A stretch of 64,000 nt of DNA from Emticicia sp. C21 (GTDB lineage: Bacteria; Bacteroidota; Bacteroidia; Cytophagales; Spirosomataceae). The position numbers and the translations under genes were made by a program. Positions 1 to 9,264 of the stretch are shown one piece after another (the first letter of the stretch is position 1; each line of letters opens with the position of its first letter). The stretch is taken from NCBI RefSeq assembly GCF_003418935.1, contig NZ_QVMT01000004.1, positions 282-64,281 on the forward strand, read 5' to 3'. Below the pieces are notes generated by a model, which was given only the letters and a program-made list of their open reading frames with translations, was not told the origin of the DNA and made no database searches.

Positions 1-115
1 TGGGTAAATCTATCCTCATAAAGCTTTAAATATGGTGGAACAGTTTTTTATTATACATAATAGTATATATAAGAGCGAACAGCTACATCCATTATAAACA
101 GTAAATGTTTCTACA

Positions 116-640
116 ATGAAAAAAAAGAAAAAAGGAATACTTGGTTTCTTCGACCGTTTTTCAAAAAAAGTAACTAAGGCTACGGGTAGTCCCTATGCTT
201 TTGTGAGTGCTTTCATCGTCATTATTATATGGGCAGTCTCTGGGCCACTGTTTGATTTTTCTGACACGTGGCAATTAGTTATTAATACTGGTACTACAAT
301 CATTACTTTTATGATGGTGTTTATTATTCAGCAGTCTCAGAACAAGGATACAGTTGCCTTACAACTTAAACTCAACGAATTGATAGCTTCAAGTGATAAG
401 GCTAGTAACCGCTTGATTGATATAGAAGATTTAACAGAAGAGGAATTAGAAAAAGCCAAAGCTTTCTATAGAAAACTGGCAGACCTTGCTGAAAAAGAAG
501 ATGATGCTTTTGTCTCTCATTCTATTGAGGAGGCCACTCAGAAACATGAGGAAAAATCTAGTACGCAAAGAAGACCTAAAGCAACAGATAATAAAAAAGA
601 AGAAAGTAATAAGAAAGAAGCCACTAAGGCAACAACATAA
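116..640 (+). CDS. Low-affinity iron permease family membrane protein
   Basis: This 174-residue protein matches the small iron permease family (Pfam Iron_permease type). Visible family signatures are GSP at residues 24-26, SGPLF at 42-46, DTWQL at 50-54, TGTTI at 58-62 and QNKD at 75-78, followed by LKLNELI. Two membrane helices lie at about 27-42 and 53-72. The N-terminus is very lysine-rich and the last 45 residues form a Lys/Glu/Thr-rich hydrophilic tail, which is probably disordered. The name comes from yeast Fet4-like similarity; transport of iron by the bacterial short form is not proven. The gene stands alone and converges on the next gene across a shared hairpin. Confidence 0.85.
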   Translation: MKKKKKGILGFFDRFSKKVTKATGSPYAFVSAFIVIIIWAVSGPLFDFSDTWQLVINTGTTIITFMMVFIIQQSQNKDTVALQLKLNELIASSDKASNRLIDIEDLTEEELEKAKAFYRKLADLAEKEDDAFVSHSIEEATQKHEEKSSTQRRPKATDNKKEESNKKEATKATT

Positions 641-667
641 AAAAAGCCCGACTTTCAGGTCGGGCTT
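639..667. terminator. Bidirectional intrinsic terminator between convergent genes
   Basis: A 7-bp GC-rich stem (GCCCGAC at 646-652, GTCGGGC at 659-665) with a 6-base loop sits between two convergent genes. The run of seven A at 639-645 gives a strong U tract on the minus strand, so it mainly ends the minus-strand LolA-like gene; the plus-strand tract is weaker. Confidence 0.8.
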
Positions 668-679
668 CTCTTTGCCTAC

Positions 680-1405
680 TTATCTTGCAAAAGCCGAAGC
701 AGATATATTATCATTAAACACGATACTAGTTGTTACTTTTACAGTTCGCTTATCAGCCGTACTGGTATAAGTTGATTCTGATGGGTACTTGATACCATAA
801 GGCGAAGTTGCGTAATTGATGTAATCTTCTGTGATCACTTCACCGCTAGCCAGAGTAAGTTTTCTTCGGTTCAATAAACCTGTGCCTTCATCAAAATATA
901 GATTGTATTTTACGCCTTTACCGCTAAGTTCTACATGGTTTACTTTTTTTCCGTTCAAGGTTTCTGAACCAACTAAAGTAGCCACGTAACCTTTCTTCTG
1001 AAAATCCCAAAAAGGCAACACTAACTCTCTTAATTCTCTACGCATATTTTCTTGTTCTTTCGCACTCAAATCCTTTGTTTCGTATTGCGTATTTTTATCG
1101 CCGCTTCCAAGTGGCACTTTCAACCAACCTTCATTTCCCTTAATACCATATACAAAGGTTCTTTTTAGGATAGTCTTTGATTTAGACATTGAATTATCGC
1201 CAAACGATCCCTTAATATCCATATCGTAGTCAGAGGCTGCACCACTTTTATAGCTTTGCTTCATAGAATAAGTATTCACCCCATCCCAAAGTGACTTGCC
1301 ACCTGTAACCTCCATATATTTGTTGAGAACATCTTGTGCCGTTTGAGCAAATGCAAAACTTACCGAGATTGCAAATGCAATAAGACTGATAATTGATTTT
1401 TTCAT
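680..1405 (-). CDS. Secreted LolA-like outer-membrane lipoprotein-sorting family protein
   Basis: The 241-residue product has a clear signal peptide (positively charged start, hydrophobic core, AFAQ cleavage region near residue 20) and the overall look of Bacteroidota LolA/LppX-fold proteins: an N-terminal DVLNKYMEVTGG helix followed by repeated beta strands, including GNEGWLK and YNLYFDEGTGLL. Such proteins bind lipids or lipoproteins in the periplasm, or occur as companions of M16 peptidases. No lipobox is present, so it is probably periplasmic. It is a single gene ended by the hairpin at 646-665. The function is inferred from fold-like features only. Confidence 0.7.
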   Translation of the reverse strand: MKKSIISLIAFAISVSFAFAQTAQDVLNKYMEVTGGKSLWDGVNTYSMKQSYKSGAASDYDMDIKGSFGDNSMSKSKTILKRTFVYGIKGNEGWLKVPLGSGDKNTQYETKDLSAKEQENMRRELRELVLPFWDFQKKGYVATLVGSETLNGKKVNHVELSGKGVKYNLYFDEGTGLLNRRKLTLASGEVITEDYINYATSPYGIKYPSESTYTSTADKRTVKVTTSIVFNDNISASAFAR

Positions 1406-1478
1406 GTTTGCTGGATTAATTATGTTTCCTTATTAACGTAATTTCATTCATTCCATTTTCTTAGATATGATTTATTCT

Positions 1479-3038
1479 CTAAGGTTTAATTTTCTTCTGC
1501 TGCCCGAATCGATAGATAGTCTGGTTACCCTCGGCATTTGGTTGGTCGTTATACACAATTACATCATTTAACCGTAAATCGTGTTGAGCCGATGGATTCA
1601 GTAATTTTACAACTATCTTATGTTTTCCCTTTGATAATTGATAATTCCAGAAAATCTCATGCCTGCGGATGCGGAACTCAGTTGGCATTTCTACGGTTTC
1701 AGCCAATTTGCCGTCTATGTATACTTCCGTATTTAATACTATATCTTTAGCGTCTTTGTCTTTCTTTTCGGCAACACCTTTTATTACAATACCTGTACCC
1801 TCGAAATCAAAACTATATTCGTCTTTTATACTTTTATAAACAAATATCTTGTCAACCGGATAGGTCTTTTCAAAACTTTGCTCCCAACGAACCAATTCAG
1901 GCTTTTGTAATAGAATACTTACTTTATCATCAGTAACCTTACCTCCATTTCTTTCGATATTCTGCAAAGCATGTTTCAATCCTATCTCATATACCTTATT
2001 TAATGAGATAGTAGTATACTTAAAATCAATATCTTCAGCCTCTGTCAATCCTATTTTCCAGTAAGGAGGTATTTTTGAATAACCTAACATAGTCCCCAGA
2101 ATACCACAGGCCGACGATGGATTACAATCGGCATCTTGTCCGCAACGGGTGGTTATTTCTATAGTTTTCGTAAAATCTCCCTTACCATATAATAGCCCTA
2201 ATACCACATAAGCTGAATTCAACTTGGCATCAATATTAAAAGGAGCGAACACACCATCAGGACAGCCAATGTCATCAGACCATCTTTCCTGCAAAGCATA
2301 CCATGTCTTTTTCCAGTCGTTCGGGTATAGTTTATAATACTTAATTACATCGGCTATACATTTATAATACTCACTTTGCTTGGGAATTGTTTTCAAAGCT
2401 TCATTAATTATGTATTCTATATTATTAGAAGAAAATGCCAAAGTATAGCAAGCTCCTAAGAAAATACCACCGTACCAACCGTCTCCGTAATTCATGATAT
2501 GCCCGATTTTATCCGAAATTTTAGAGGCAGTATTCGGCATTCCTGGAGACATCAGTCCTGCGAAATCACATTCAATCTGATAGTCGATACAATCTGCGTG
2601 AGGATTATGAAGCCAATGTCCTGATTGTGGAGGCATTATATTATGTAATATGTTATATCTACCGGCCTGATTGGCATGCCATAATGCATAACCTGCGTTG
2701 GCATAAGCTTTAGCATGAGACTCAACCGAAGCATCCAGCCCTTCTTTTTCAAGAATATCTACAAAAGTTAAATCCATGTATAAATCATCATAGAGACCAG
2801 GATTTTCAATCATGGTTTTCTTCAGATAGCCATCGTACCAGGGAATAGGCTGATACTCATTAATAATAGTACCATTGTAACGAAACTCCATTGGCCCACC
2901 AAAAGTAACGCCAATGGTCTGACCTGCCCAACCACCTTTTATTTTATCATATAATACTTCTTTTGATAGGTTCAGATATTTTTGTTGGGCTTGGCTAACG
3001 AATGTCAGACATAAGAGTAGTGAGGTAAGGATTTTCAT
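1479..3038 (-). CDS. Secreted ADP-ribosylglycohydrolase family protein
   Basis: The 519-residue product resembles the ADP-ribosylglycohydrolase (DraG/ARH) family, which cleaves ADP-ribose from proteins or small molecules using paired metal ions. Family marks are GGWAGQTIG near the mature N-terminus, DDLYMDLTF (metal-binding acidic pair), and RCGQDADCNPSSACG, the counterpart of the usual GxDxDTNA motif. The start was set at the ATG ending at 3038 because it gives a signal peptide (MKILTSLLLCLTF...SQA); an upstream in-frame start would overlap the preceding gene and hide it. Beyond about residue 370 there is an extra beta-rich region, perhaps a carbohydrate-binding module. Export of this fold is notable; the substrate is unknown and could be a glycan or nucleoside. 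Confidence 0.8.
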   Translation of the reverse strand: MKILTSLLLCLTFVSQAQQKYLNLSKEVLYDKIKGGWAGQTIGVTFGGPMEFRYNGTIINEYQPIPWYDGYLKKTMIENPGLYDDLYMDLTFVDILEKEGLDASVESHAKAYANAGYALWHANQAGRYNILHNIMPPQSGHWLHNPHADCIDYQIECDFAGLMSPGMPNTASKISDKIGHIMNYGDGWYGGIFLGACYTLAFSSNNIEYIINEALKTIPKQSEYYKCIADVIKYYKLYPNDWKKTWYALQERWSDDIGCPDGVFAPFNIDAKLNSAYVVLGLLYGKGDFTKTIEITTRCGQDADCNPSSACGILGTMLGYSKIPPYWKIGLTEAEDIDFKYTTISLNKVYEIGLKHALQNIERNGGKVTDDKVSILLQKPELVRWEQSFEKTYPVDKIFVYKSIKDEYSFDFEGTGIVIKGVAEKKDKDAKDIVLNTEVYIDGKLAETVEMPTEFRIRRHEIFWNYQLSKGKHKIVVKLLNPSAQHDLRLNDVIVYNDQPNAEGNQTIYRFGQQKKIKP

Positions 3039-3081
3039 AAAATATTTATAGGTTTTGAATAGGTACGCTTTTGCTATTATT

Positions 3082-4317
3082 TCAAATTTCACTAATTATT
3101 TCCGCTACTTCTCTACCCGTTTGCATGGCTGCATTTAAGGATGGATAAGCCAGATAATCGCCACAACGATACAGGTTTTCACTCAATTTCAGTACCTGCT
3201 TCTTTGTACCTGCCGGAAACTTTACCAATGCCTCGGGCATGTGGTAAGTACGCAGATGTTTCCAGACATTTACTTGTGCACCAAACCAATCATATAATTC
3301 ACGTTTGATACGGCTGATATGATTTCGTTCATCAATTTTATCTAAACCGTGAGCACTTACTGAAATCAATGTCCTACCTGTTGTGCTATAAGTAGGTGCT
3401 ATATCTGTAGGCACACATAGGTTGTGAGCCACGCCTTTTCGGTCTGGATTTAAAGTTAGCATTTTCTGTCCTTTTAATGGCGAATATTCTGCCGAAAAAT
3501 AAGTGCAAGTGCTGATCTGATAATCATAATTTTTGTCTTCCCCTAAAAAATCGGAAGCTGTATTTCGGTCTGTGGCTATGATTATTCTATCCGTTGTCAG
3601 CACTTCTCCATTCTCCAAAAAAACCTGGTTACTTTCTATTCCCTTTACAAGGGTATTTAATCGGATTTTCTCTTTTGAAATCAGAGCTGAAATTTGTTCG
3701 GGTACTGCCTGTATTCCCTCAGCTGGCAGTGCCATTTCTCCTTTGACAAACTGCTTGAAAACAAAATGGAACAGATTACTTGAGGAATGTAATTCGTTAT
3801 CAAGAAAAATACTACCAAAGAGTGGTCTGAAAAACTGATGAATGATTTCCTTACTCCATCCATACTTTTTCAGGAACTTAATAGTCTCAGTATCATCCAT
3901 GCCAAATAGCTCCTCATCTGACATATCTGATACATATTTAGCAAATTTTTTAATTTTCAGTCTATCATTCCATGAACCAATCGGCGAAAAAGCGGTCGAC
4001 AAAAAAGAACCTTTACCTTTGAAGGGATTTTCAAGCTTTGTGAAACCTTTATTTGCTTTTATTAAGGCACCGGATTCAAAATAGTTGAGATCTAAGTTGC
4101 TGTAATTTAGTATTTTACGTGCTTCGGTATAGTTGGTTAATAACGTCTGAAAACCCCTGTCAAGACGAAACCCCTCTACCATATCAGTGCGCACTCTTCC
4201 TCCCAAAGCGTCTGAGCTTTCTAAGATTACGAAACTCATTCCTTTGTCGTTCAGATACTTTGCACACGTCAATCCTGAAATCCCACCGCCTATAATCACT
4301 GTTGAAAAGTCATTCAT
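3082..4317 (-). CDS. FAD-dependent amine oxidase / protoporphyrinogen-oxidase-like protein
   Basis: This 411-residue cytosolic flavoprotein begins with a Rossmann FAD-binding fold: VIIGGGISGL at residues 7-16, an acidic residue at position 33 and GGRV at 39-42. The C-terminus has the second FAD motif (YRCGDYLAYPSLNAAMQTG), typical of monoamine oxidases, phytoene desaturases and protoporphyrinogen oxidases. The middle part is the substrate domain, too variable to name a substrate. It lies 43 bp upstream of the ADP-ribosylglycohydrolase gene on the same strand, so the two may be cotranscribed. It diverges from the alpha/beta hydrolase gene across 160 bp. Confidence 0.8.
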   Translation of the reverse strand: MNDFSTVIIGGGISGLTCAKYLNDKGMSFVILESSDALGGRVRTDMVEGFRLDRGFQTLLTNYTEARKILNYSNLDLNYFESGALIKANKGFTKLENPFKGKGSFLSTAFSPIGSWNDRLKIKKFAKYVSDMSDEELFGMDDTETIKFLKKYGWSKEIIHQFFRPLFGSIFLDNELHSSSNLFHFVFKQFVKGEMALPAEGIQAVPEQISALISKEKIRLNTLVKGIESNQVFLENGEVLTTDRIIIATDRNTASDFLGEDKNYDYQISTCTYFSAEYSPLKGQKMLTLNPDRKGVAHNLCVPTDIAPTYSTTGRTLISVSAHGLDKIDERNHISRIKRELYDWFGAQVNVWKHLRTYHMPEALVKFPAGTKKQVLKLSENLYRCGDYLAYPSLNAAMQTGREVAEIISEI

Positions 4318-4477
4318 AAACTTTTAATCTGTGTTTTTCGTTCTTTACTATAGAAAGTTTTGAAAATTCAATTTTAAACTACTATTTTGTCTTAGAAAAC
4401 ACAAATATAGACGGATTTCTTAATTACATCTTTGTCACAACATACTAAATCTTTAATAGAATTTTCGAGAAAATAGA

Positions 4478-5251
4478 ATGAATTATCAAGTACAACAGGA
4501 GGGAGAGTTTAAATATATTGACGAAGGTAGTGGCGATACGCTACTAATTTTGCATGGCTTATTTGGTGCATTAAGTAATTTCGACGATGTGATTGAGGGC
4601 TTCAAACATCGTTGCAGGGTTGTTATTCCTGTAATGCCTATTTACGATATGCCTATGCGCGAAGCAAGCTTAGAAGGACTGCAAGCATTTATAGAAAGAT
4701 TTATTGCTTTTAAACAACTGAAAGACATTATCTTATTAGGTAACTCGTTAGGTGGCCATGTAGGTCTATTATATACGTTGGCGCACCAGGATACCGTAAA
4801 AGCATTGATACTGACCGGAAGTTCGGGTTTATTTGAAAATACCATGGGTGGCTCTTTCCCTAAACGCGGAAGTTACGATTATATCCGTGAGCGTGTAGCT
4901 TATACTTTCTATGACCCAAAAACAGCTACTAAAGAATTGATTGACGAGTGCTTTGAGATTACATCAAGTATTCCGAAATGTATGAATATCGTACAGATAG
5001 CTAAATCGGCACAACGCCATAATATGGCTAAGGAAATTCCGAATATAAAAGTACAAACTTGCTTAATCTGGGGTCTTAATGATACTATTACTCCCCCTCA
5101 TGTAGGTTTTGAATTCAATCGTTTACTAGAGAACTCAGAACTGTATTTCATTGACAAATGTTGCCATGCCCCTATGATGGAGCGTCCTGAAGAATTTAAT
5201 CATTATCTTGCCAATTTCCTTGACAAAGTTCAGGAAGAGGTATTGGCATAA
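4478..5251 (+). CDS. Alpha/beta hydrolase
   Basis: The 257-residue protein is a compact cytosolic alpha/beta hydrolase. The oxyanion-hole region is LHGLFG (residues 25-30), the nucleophile elbow GNSLGG puts Ser90 in place, the acid is Asp202 in WGLNDTITPP, and His230 in DKCCHAPMMERP completes the triad. Family members cleave esters, C-C bonds or act as peroxidases; nothing here fixes the substrate. It is followed after 51 bp by the CBS-domain gene on the same strand, a pairing that suggests one operon. Confidence 0.85.
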   Translation: MNYQVQQEGEFKYIDEGSGDTLLILHGLFGALSNFDDVIEGFKHRCRVVIPVMPIYDMPMREASLEGLQAFIERFIAFKQLKDIILLGNSLGGHVGLLYTLAHQDTVKALILTGSSGLFENTMGGSFPKRGSYDYIRERVAYTFYDPKTATKELIDECFEITSSIPKCMNIVQIAKSAQRHNMAKEIPNIKVQTCLIWGLNDTITPPHVGFEFNRLLENSELYFIDKCCHAPMMERPEEFNHYLANFLDKVQEEVLA

Positions 5252-5302
5252 TTTTTTTATGATTATTTCTTTGGAGAAATATATTATAAAATTTTTACCA
5301 GA

Positions 5303-5968
5303 ATGACGGCTGCTCAAATTATCAACCACGAATTACCCATCCTGAAACTGAGCGATACAGTTGGTGACGCTTTAAGTTGGTTGGAAGAAAATCGTATTGG
5401 ACAGTTGGTGGTTGTCGACAATGAAAAATACTTAGGTATTATAAGCGAAGATATATTGTTGAATTATGACGAAGACTTATTGATTTCTGAGATAATGCCA
5501 CAATATTCGGGCGTATACATTTTCGATTACCAACATCTATACGAAGCTTTAGGATTAATTTCAAAATACCGTCTCGAAATATTGGCGGCAATAGATGAAG
5601 AACAGAATTTCGTCGGCAACATTACAGCCGCAGAAATTTATAATAGATTTGGCGAGTTACTTGGAACACAAGAACCGGGAGCCGTATTAGTGATTGCTAT
5701 TAAAAACAGGGATTATTCTTTAGCAGAAATCAGCCGTTTAGTCGAGTCTGATAATGCCAAGGTTTTAAGTAGTTATTTTTCAGGGAATCAATATAACGGA
5801 GAAGAAAATTCAACCCTTACGCTGAAAATCAACCGCCAGAATATTACTTCAATTGTAGCTACTCTCGAACGTTTCGGTTATATCGTTGAAGGTGCTTATG
5901 CCAATGACCCTATTGATAGTATTGAGCAAGAGCGCTACGATATGCTGATGAAATATCTTAGTGTTTAA
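5303..5968 (+). CDS. CBS-domain protein with C-terminal ACT-like region (AcuB-like)
   Basis: The 221-residue protein carries two CBS repeats in the first 120 residues ([19 protein letters not shown] and [18 protein letters not shown] are the diagnostic strands) and a C-terminal alpha/beta segment, from about [21 protein letters not shown], that looks like an ACT domain. CBS pairs bind adenine nucleotides and ACT domains bind small ligands, so it is probably a metabolite-sensing regulator. Bacillus AcuB has the same order of domains. It follows the hydrolase gene closely, and its last 11 bp overlap the end of the convergent MFS gene. Confidence 0.8.
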   Translation: MTAAQIINHELPILKLSDTVGDALSWLEENRIGQLVVVDNEKYLGIISEDILLNYDEDLLISEIMPQYSGVYIFDYQHLYEALGLISKYRLEILAAIDEEQNFVGNITAAEIYNRFGELLGTQEPGAVLVIAIKNRDYSLAEISRLVESDNAKVLSSYFSGNQYNGEENSTLTLKINRQNITSIVATLERFGYIVEGAYANDPIDSIEQERYDMLMKYLSV

Positions 5969-7202
5969 TTTCTTCTGCCTGTTCTACTTTAGTAGTATGC
6001 TTATTTAATGTTCTAATAATCAATAACAAACTTATTGTGGTTAAAATAACTGATGCCAGAAAAGGAACTCCAGGAAAATAAATAGGAGCATCTTTAGCTG
6101 TGAATCGAGCAAACAGGCTTGACATAAGTACAGGCCCAATAATAGCTGCTACACTATTTAGACTGGTTAAAGACCCTTGTAATTCTCCTTGTTCATTAGG
6201 CGGTATCTGGCCTGAAATAATACCTTGCATAGCAGGACCTGCTAAACCGCCTAACGAAAAGGGTATCATAATAGCATAGACCATCCAGCCTTCGGTGGCA
6301 AAACAGTAGGCAAGAGAGCCTAAAATGGAAAATACGAACCCTACATAAATTGATTTTTTAGTTCCAAGTTTCGGAATCAGGATGCGGGTAAGGAATCCCT
6401 GTACCAAGGCAATCATTACTCCTACGAAAGTCAGTGATAGACCTACTTCACGCTCTGTCCAGTTAAATTTTTCTTTGGTATAGTAAGCCCAGGTACCTTG
6501 TGTAGAAAAACTTGATATATATACTAAAAACAAAGCCGCTATTAATCCTATAATCATCGGGAATCGGCGTAAATTTACTAAGGCCCCAATAGGATTGGCT
6601 CTTTTCCAGTTGAATTTTCGACGGTTTTCTATGCTGAGTGATTCAGGTAGAACAAAATATCCATATAACCAGTTTAATATAGTCAGACCTCCCGCTACCA
6701 TAAATGGAGTACGGGTACCAAATTCACTGACCAATCCTCCAATAATAGGTCCGATAATAAATCCTAAACCAAAAGCTGCGCCAATCATCCCGAAGTTCTG
6801 GGCCCTTTTCTCTGGAGTACTTATATCAGCCATATAAGCAGCGGCCGTAGTAAAACTTGCGCCCATGATGCCTGCAATGACTCTACCAACAAATAACCAA
6901 GCAATAGTAGGAGCAAAAACCAATAGCAAATAATCCAGCCCAAAACCAAAAAGTGAAGCTAATAACACAGGTCTGCGTCCGTACTGGTCACTGAGCCCTC
7001 CCATAACCGGAGAAAAAAGGAATTGCATCACCGAATAAGCAGCAAATAATAAACCACCATAACGGGCAGCCCCACTGGTATCGACATGTGCCAATTCTGA
7101 AATTAATCTGGGTAAAACAGGGATAATTACTCCGAAGCCTATAGAATCTATTAAAACAGTAATAAGCACGAATGAGGTAGCTGCACTCTTTTTAACGGTC
7201 AT
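5958..7202 (-). CDS. MFS transporter, TetA/TCR-like drug:H+ antiporter family
   Basis: This is a 12-helix major facilitator of about 414 residues. The first helix contains [13 protein letters not shown] and the loop between helices 2 and 3 has motif A ([13 protein letters not shown]), with [10 protein letters not shown] resembling antiporter motif C in helix 5; all are typical of the tetracycline-efflux type family. The upstream alternative start at 7232 adds ten residues; the ATG ending at 7202 places the first helix as in relatives. Many Bacteroidota chromosomal members are not resistance genes, so no drug is assigned. The 3' end overlaps the CBS gene tail to tail by 11 bp. Confidence 0.85.
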   Translation of the reverse strand: MTVKKSAATSFVLITVLIDSIGFGVIIPVLPRLISELAHVDTSGAARYGGLLFAAYSVMQFLFSPVMGGLSDQYGRRPVLLASLFGFGLDYLLLVFAPTIAWLFVGRVIAGIMGASFTTAAAYMADISTPEKRAQNFGMIGAAFGLGFIIGPIIGGLVSEFGTRTPFMVAGGLTILNWLYGYFVLPESLSIENRRKFNWKRANPIGALVNLRRFPMIIGLIAALFLVYISSFSTQGTWAYYTKEKFNWTEREVGLSLTFVGVMIALVQGFLTRILIPKLGTKKSIYVGFVFSILGSLAYCFATEGWMVYAIMIPFSLGGLAGPAMQGIISGQIPPNEQGELQGSLTSLNSVAAIIGPVLMSSLFARFTAKDAPIYFPGVPFLASVILTTISLLLIIRTLNKHTTKVEQAEEIKH

Positions 7203-7336
7203 GGTTTGGTAAGTTTTACGCAAATTAATCATTTTTCTGCCTTACTTCTTTAATTATGGATTAAATTTAGGTTAAAGCACCTACAATTTAACTCATCTCT
7301 AAATGCATTTTCAAAGCTTTTAAATATACCAATCTC

Positions 7337-8320
7337 TCAATTACAACCACCAACTATGGAGCTTACAGATGTAGAAATTACTGCTCTATTATTCACACTA
7401 AAGCCTGGATTTAGTTCCACTGATCGTGCATTCAGGTTTAGTCTTGCTTCTCCGGTTATCTTGCTTGCCATTTTTATTTCTACTGCTCCTTTTAAATGGT
7501 TACCTGTCGATAAATCATCTATCGGGCTTGTAAGGTTTAGTAAATTAAGACAAGGTGTAGAATTATATAAGCTTGTGATTTCTATAGAAGAAAGTGCTCT
7601 GTTCCAGATACCATAATCATCTAATTTGCCAAGAAATACTTCAGCAGGAATATTAGCGGCCTCTCCACCAAAAACCATTTTACAGTAATACTCTACGGCA
7701 TTGGTATTGCCAATGACAGTTTTATCCAAAATACCATTAATGTAGAAGTCATAATTTTTTCCATTTTTTACCAAGGCCACATGATTCCAATTATTAATAG
7801 TTTTCAGAGTATTAGAGTATCCTTCATACTGAACAATATCCCAACCCCTGTTATTTGGCCAAGAACCAGCCAGAAATACATATTTATTGTCGAAATACTC
7901 ACTAAAAGGATTATTTTCTCCATATAACGTAATCGCAATACCATTATGCGGATCTGTATTAATTATGACCTGACTGTCATTATAGTTATTTGGGTTCAGG
8001 AAACTTGTTGAGTATGTCCAACAAGAAATCGTGAACGACTCCCAACCGACATTAAAAAAGGCATTAGTTATATCAATTCTACTGGTTGAACCATTAAATA
8101 GGTAAGCACTATTTTCATTCCCGAATCTGTCAGAAGTTAAAAATACATTGGTAGGTGTACCATGATTATTATTACCGCTGTCGTCATTCGCATTACCATT
8201 AAATCCCCAATAGCCTACCAGATTAGCAGTTGGCACATAAGGTGGAACTTGTGAAAAAACAGAAAAATGGATAGATACAATGAGTACGATTGTAATCAGA
8301 GGTAGAGATTTGAATTTCAT
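7337..8320 (-). CDS. Secreted LamG-domain protein with C-terminal coathanger-like domain
   Basis: The 327-residue product has a signal peptide and then a LamG / concanavalin-A-like lectin domain (residues about 25-235): LVGYWGFNGNANDDSGNNNHG at its start is split by a Gly-rich turn and FLGKLDDYGIWNRALSSIEI closes it. The last 75 residues (NLNARSVELNPGFSVNNRA) resemble the 3-coathanger stack domain common at the ends of Bacteroidota surface proteins. The start ending at 8320 was preferred over one nine codons upstream because it begins the signal peptide. It is a tandem paralogue of the next gene. A role in binding surface polysaccharide is inferred. Confidence 0.8.
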   Translation of the reverse strand: MKFKSLPLITIVLIVSIHFSVFSQVPPYVPTANLVGYWGFNGNANDDSGNNNHGTPTNVFLTSDRFGNENSAYLFNGSTSRIDITNAFFNVGWESFTISCWTYSTSFLNPNNYNDSQVIINTDPHNGIAITLYGENNPFSEYFDNKYVFLAGSWPNNRGWDIVQYEGYSNTLKTINNWNHVALVKNGKNYDFYINGILDKTVIGNTNAVEYYCKMVFGGEAANIPAEVFLGKLDDYGIWNRALSSIEITSLYNSTPCLNLLNLTSPIDDLSTGNHLKGAVEIKMASKITGEARLNLNARSVELNPGFSVNNRAVISTSVSSIVGGCN

Positions 8321-8418
8321 ATAGGGTAGTTTAAATGTCAGCAGCAATAAAAACAGGTGTAATTAATTAAGCAATTACTTTTATCTTGCTAAGGTAGTTA
8401 CTTAATTGATAAAATATA

Positions 8419-9222
8419 TTATTTGCTTGATTTTCTTATTTCAAAAGGCACACAGATGAGACAACTCTGGCTCATTAAGCCTCTTATTTCTGATTCAGAT
8501 AAAGCCCGGTTCCAGATGCCAAAATCGTCTAATTTACCTAAAAATACTTCCGGAGTAATATTAGAGGCCAGACCTCCGAACACGATTTTACATAAATAAG
8601 AATCGGTAGATTTATTACCAACAACCGTTTTGTCAAGAACCCCATTTACATAAAATTTATACGTAGTTCCGGTTTTTACCAATACCAGATGATTCCAGGT
8701 ATTGATAGTTCTGGTTGTGTTTGAATAGCCCGTGTATTCAGCAATATCCCAGCTTCTGATATCAGGCTTAGAACCTGCCAGGAAAACATATTTGTTATCG
8801 AAGAAATCTTTGAATGGGTTATTTTGTCCATACAGTGTAATAGCAATACCATTATGAGGGTCGGTATTGATTACTACCTCACTATCATTCACATTATTCG
8901 GGTTAAGAAAACTGGTAGAGTAGGTCCAACACGAAATAGTGAATGAATCCCAATCTATATTAAAGAAAGCATTTGTGGTACTTATTCTACTATTAATTCC
9001 ATTAAACTGATATGCGCTATTCTCATTACCAAATCTATCAGTAGTCAAAGTTACATTCGTGGCAGTAGCATGATTATTACTTCCGCTTTCATCATTGGCA
9101 TTTCCTTTAAAGCCCCAATACCCAACTAAACCATCGGTTGGTACATAAGGTGGGACTTGAGAAACGACATTGCTAATAGCCAATACAAAAAACAGGATTG
9201 TAAATAGTGATAAATTTTTCAT
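8419..9222 (-). CDS. Secreted LamG-domain protein, shorter paralogue
   Basis: The 267-residue product has a signal peptide followed by a LamG domain almost colinear with that of the downstream neighbour: the same LVGYWGFKGNAND, INTDPHNGIAITLYGQNNPF, and FLGKLDDFGIWNRALS blocks are present. It stops soon after the LamG domain with a short basic tail (FEIRKSSK) and lacks the coathanger-like C-terminal domain of its neighbour. The start was taken at the ATG that opens the signal peptide; a GTG 13 codons upstream is also in frame. The two genes are 98 bp apart and probably arose by tandem duplication. Confidence 0.75.
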   Translation of the reverse strand: MKNLSLFTILFFVLAISNVVSQVPPYVPTDGLVGYWGFKGNANDESGSNNHATATNVTLTTDRFGNENSAYQFNGINSRISTTNAFFNIDWDSFTISCWTYSTSFLNPNNVNDSEVVINTDPHNGIAITLYGQNNPFKDFFDNKYVFLAGSKPDIRSWDIAEYTGYSNTTRTINTWNHLVLVKTGTTYKFYVNGVLDKTVVGNKSTDSYLCKIVFGGLASNITPEVFLGKLDDFGIWNRALSESEIRGLMSQSCLICVPFEIRKSSK

Positions 9223-9264
9223 CTCAATAATTTTAAAATATCGACAGCTATATATAAACACAAA

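Noticed and set aside
5958-7202. Tetracycline resistance gene
   Set aside because: The protein is TetA-like only at family level; chromosomal MFS relatives are common and no mobile element or repressor lies next to it.
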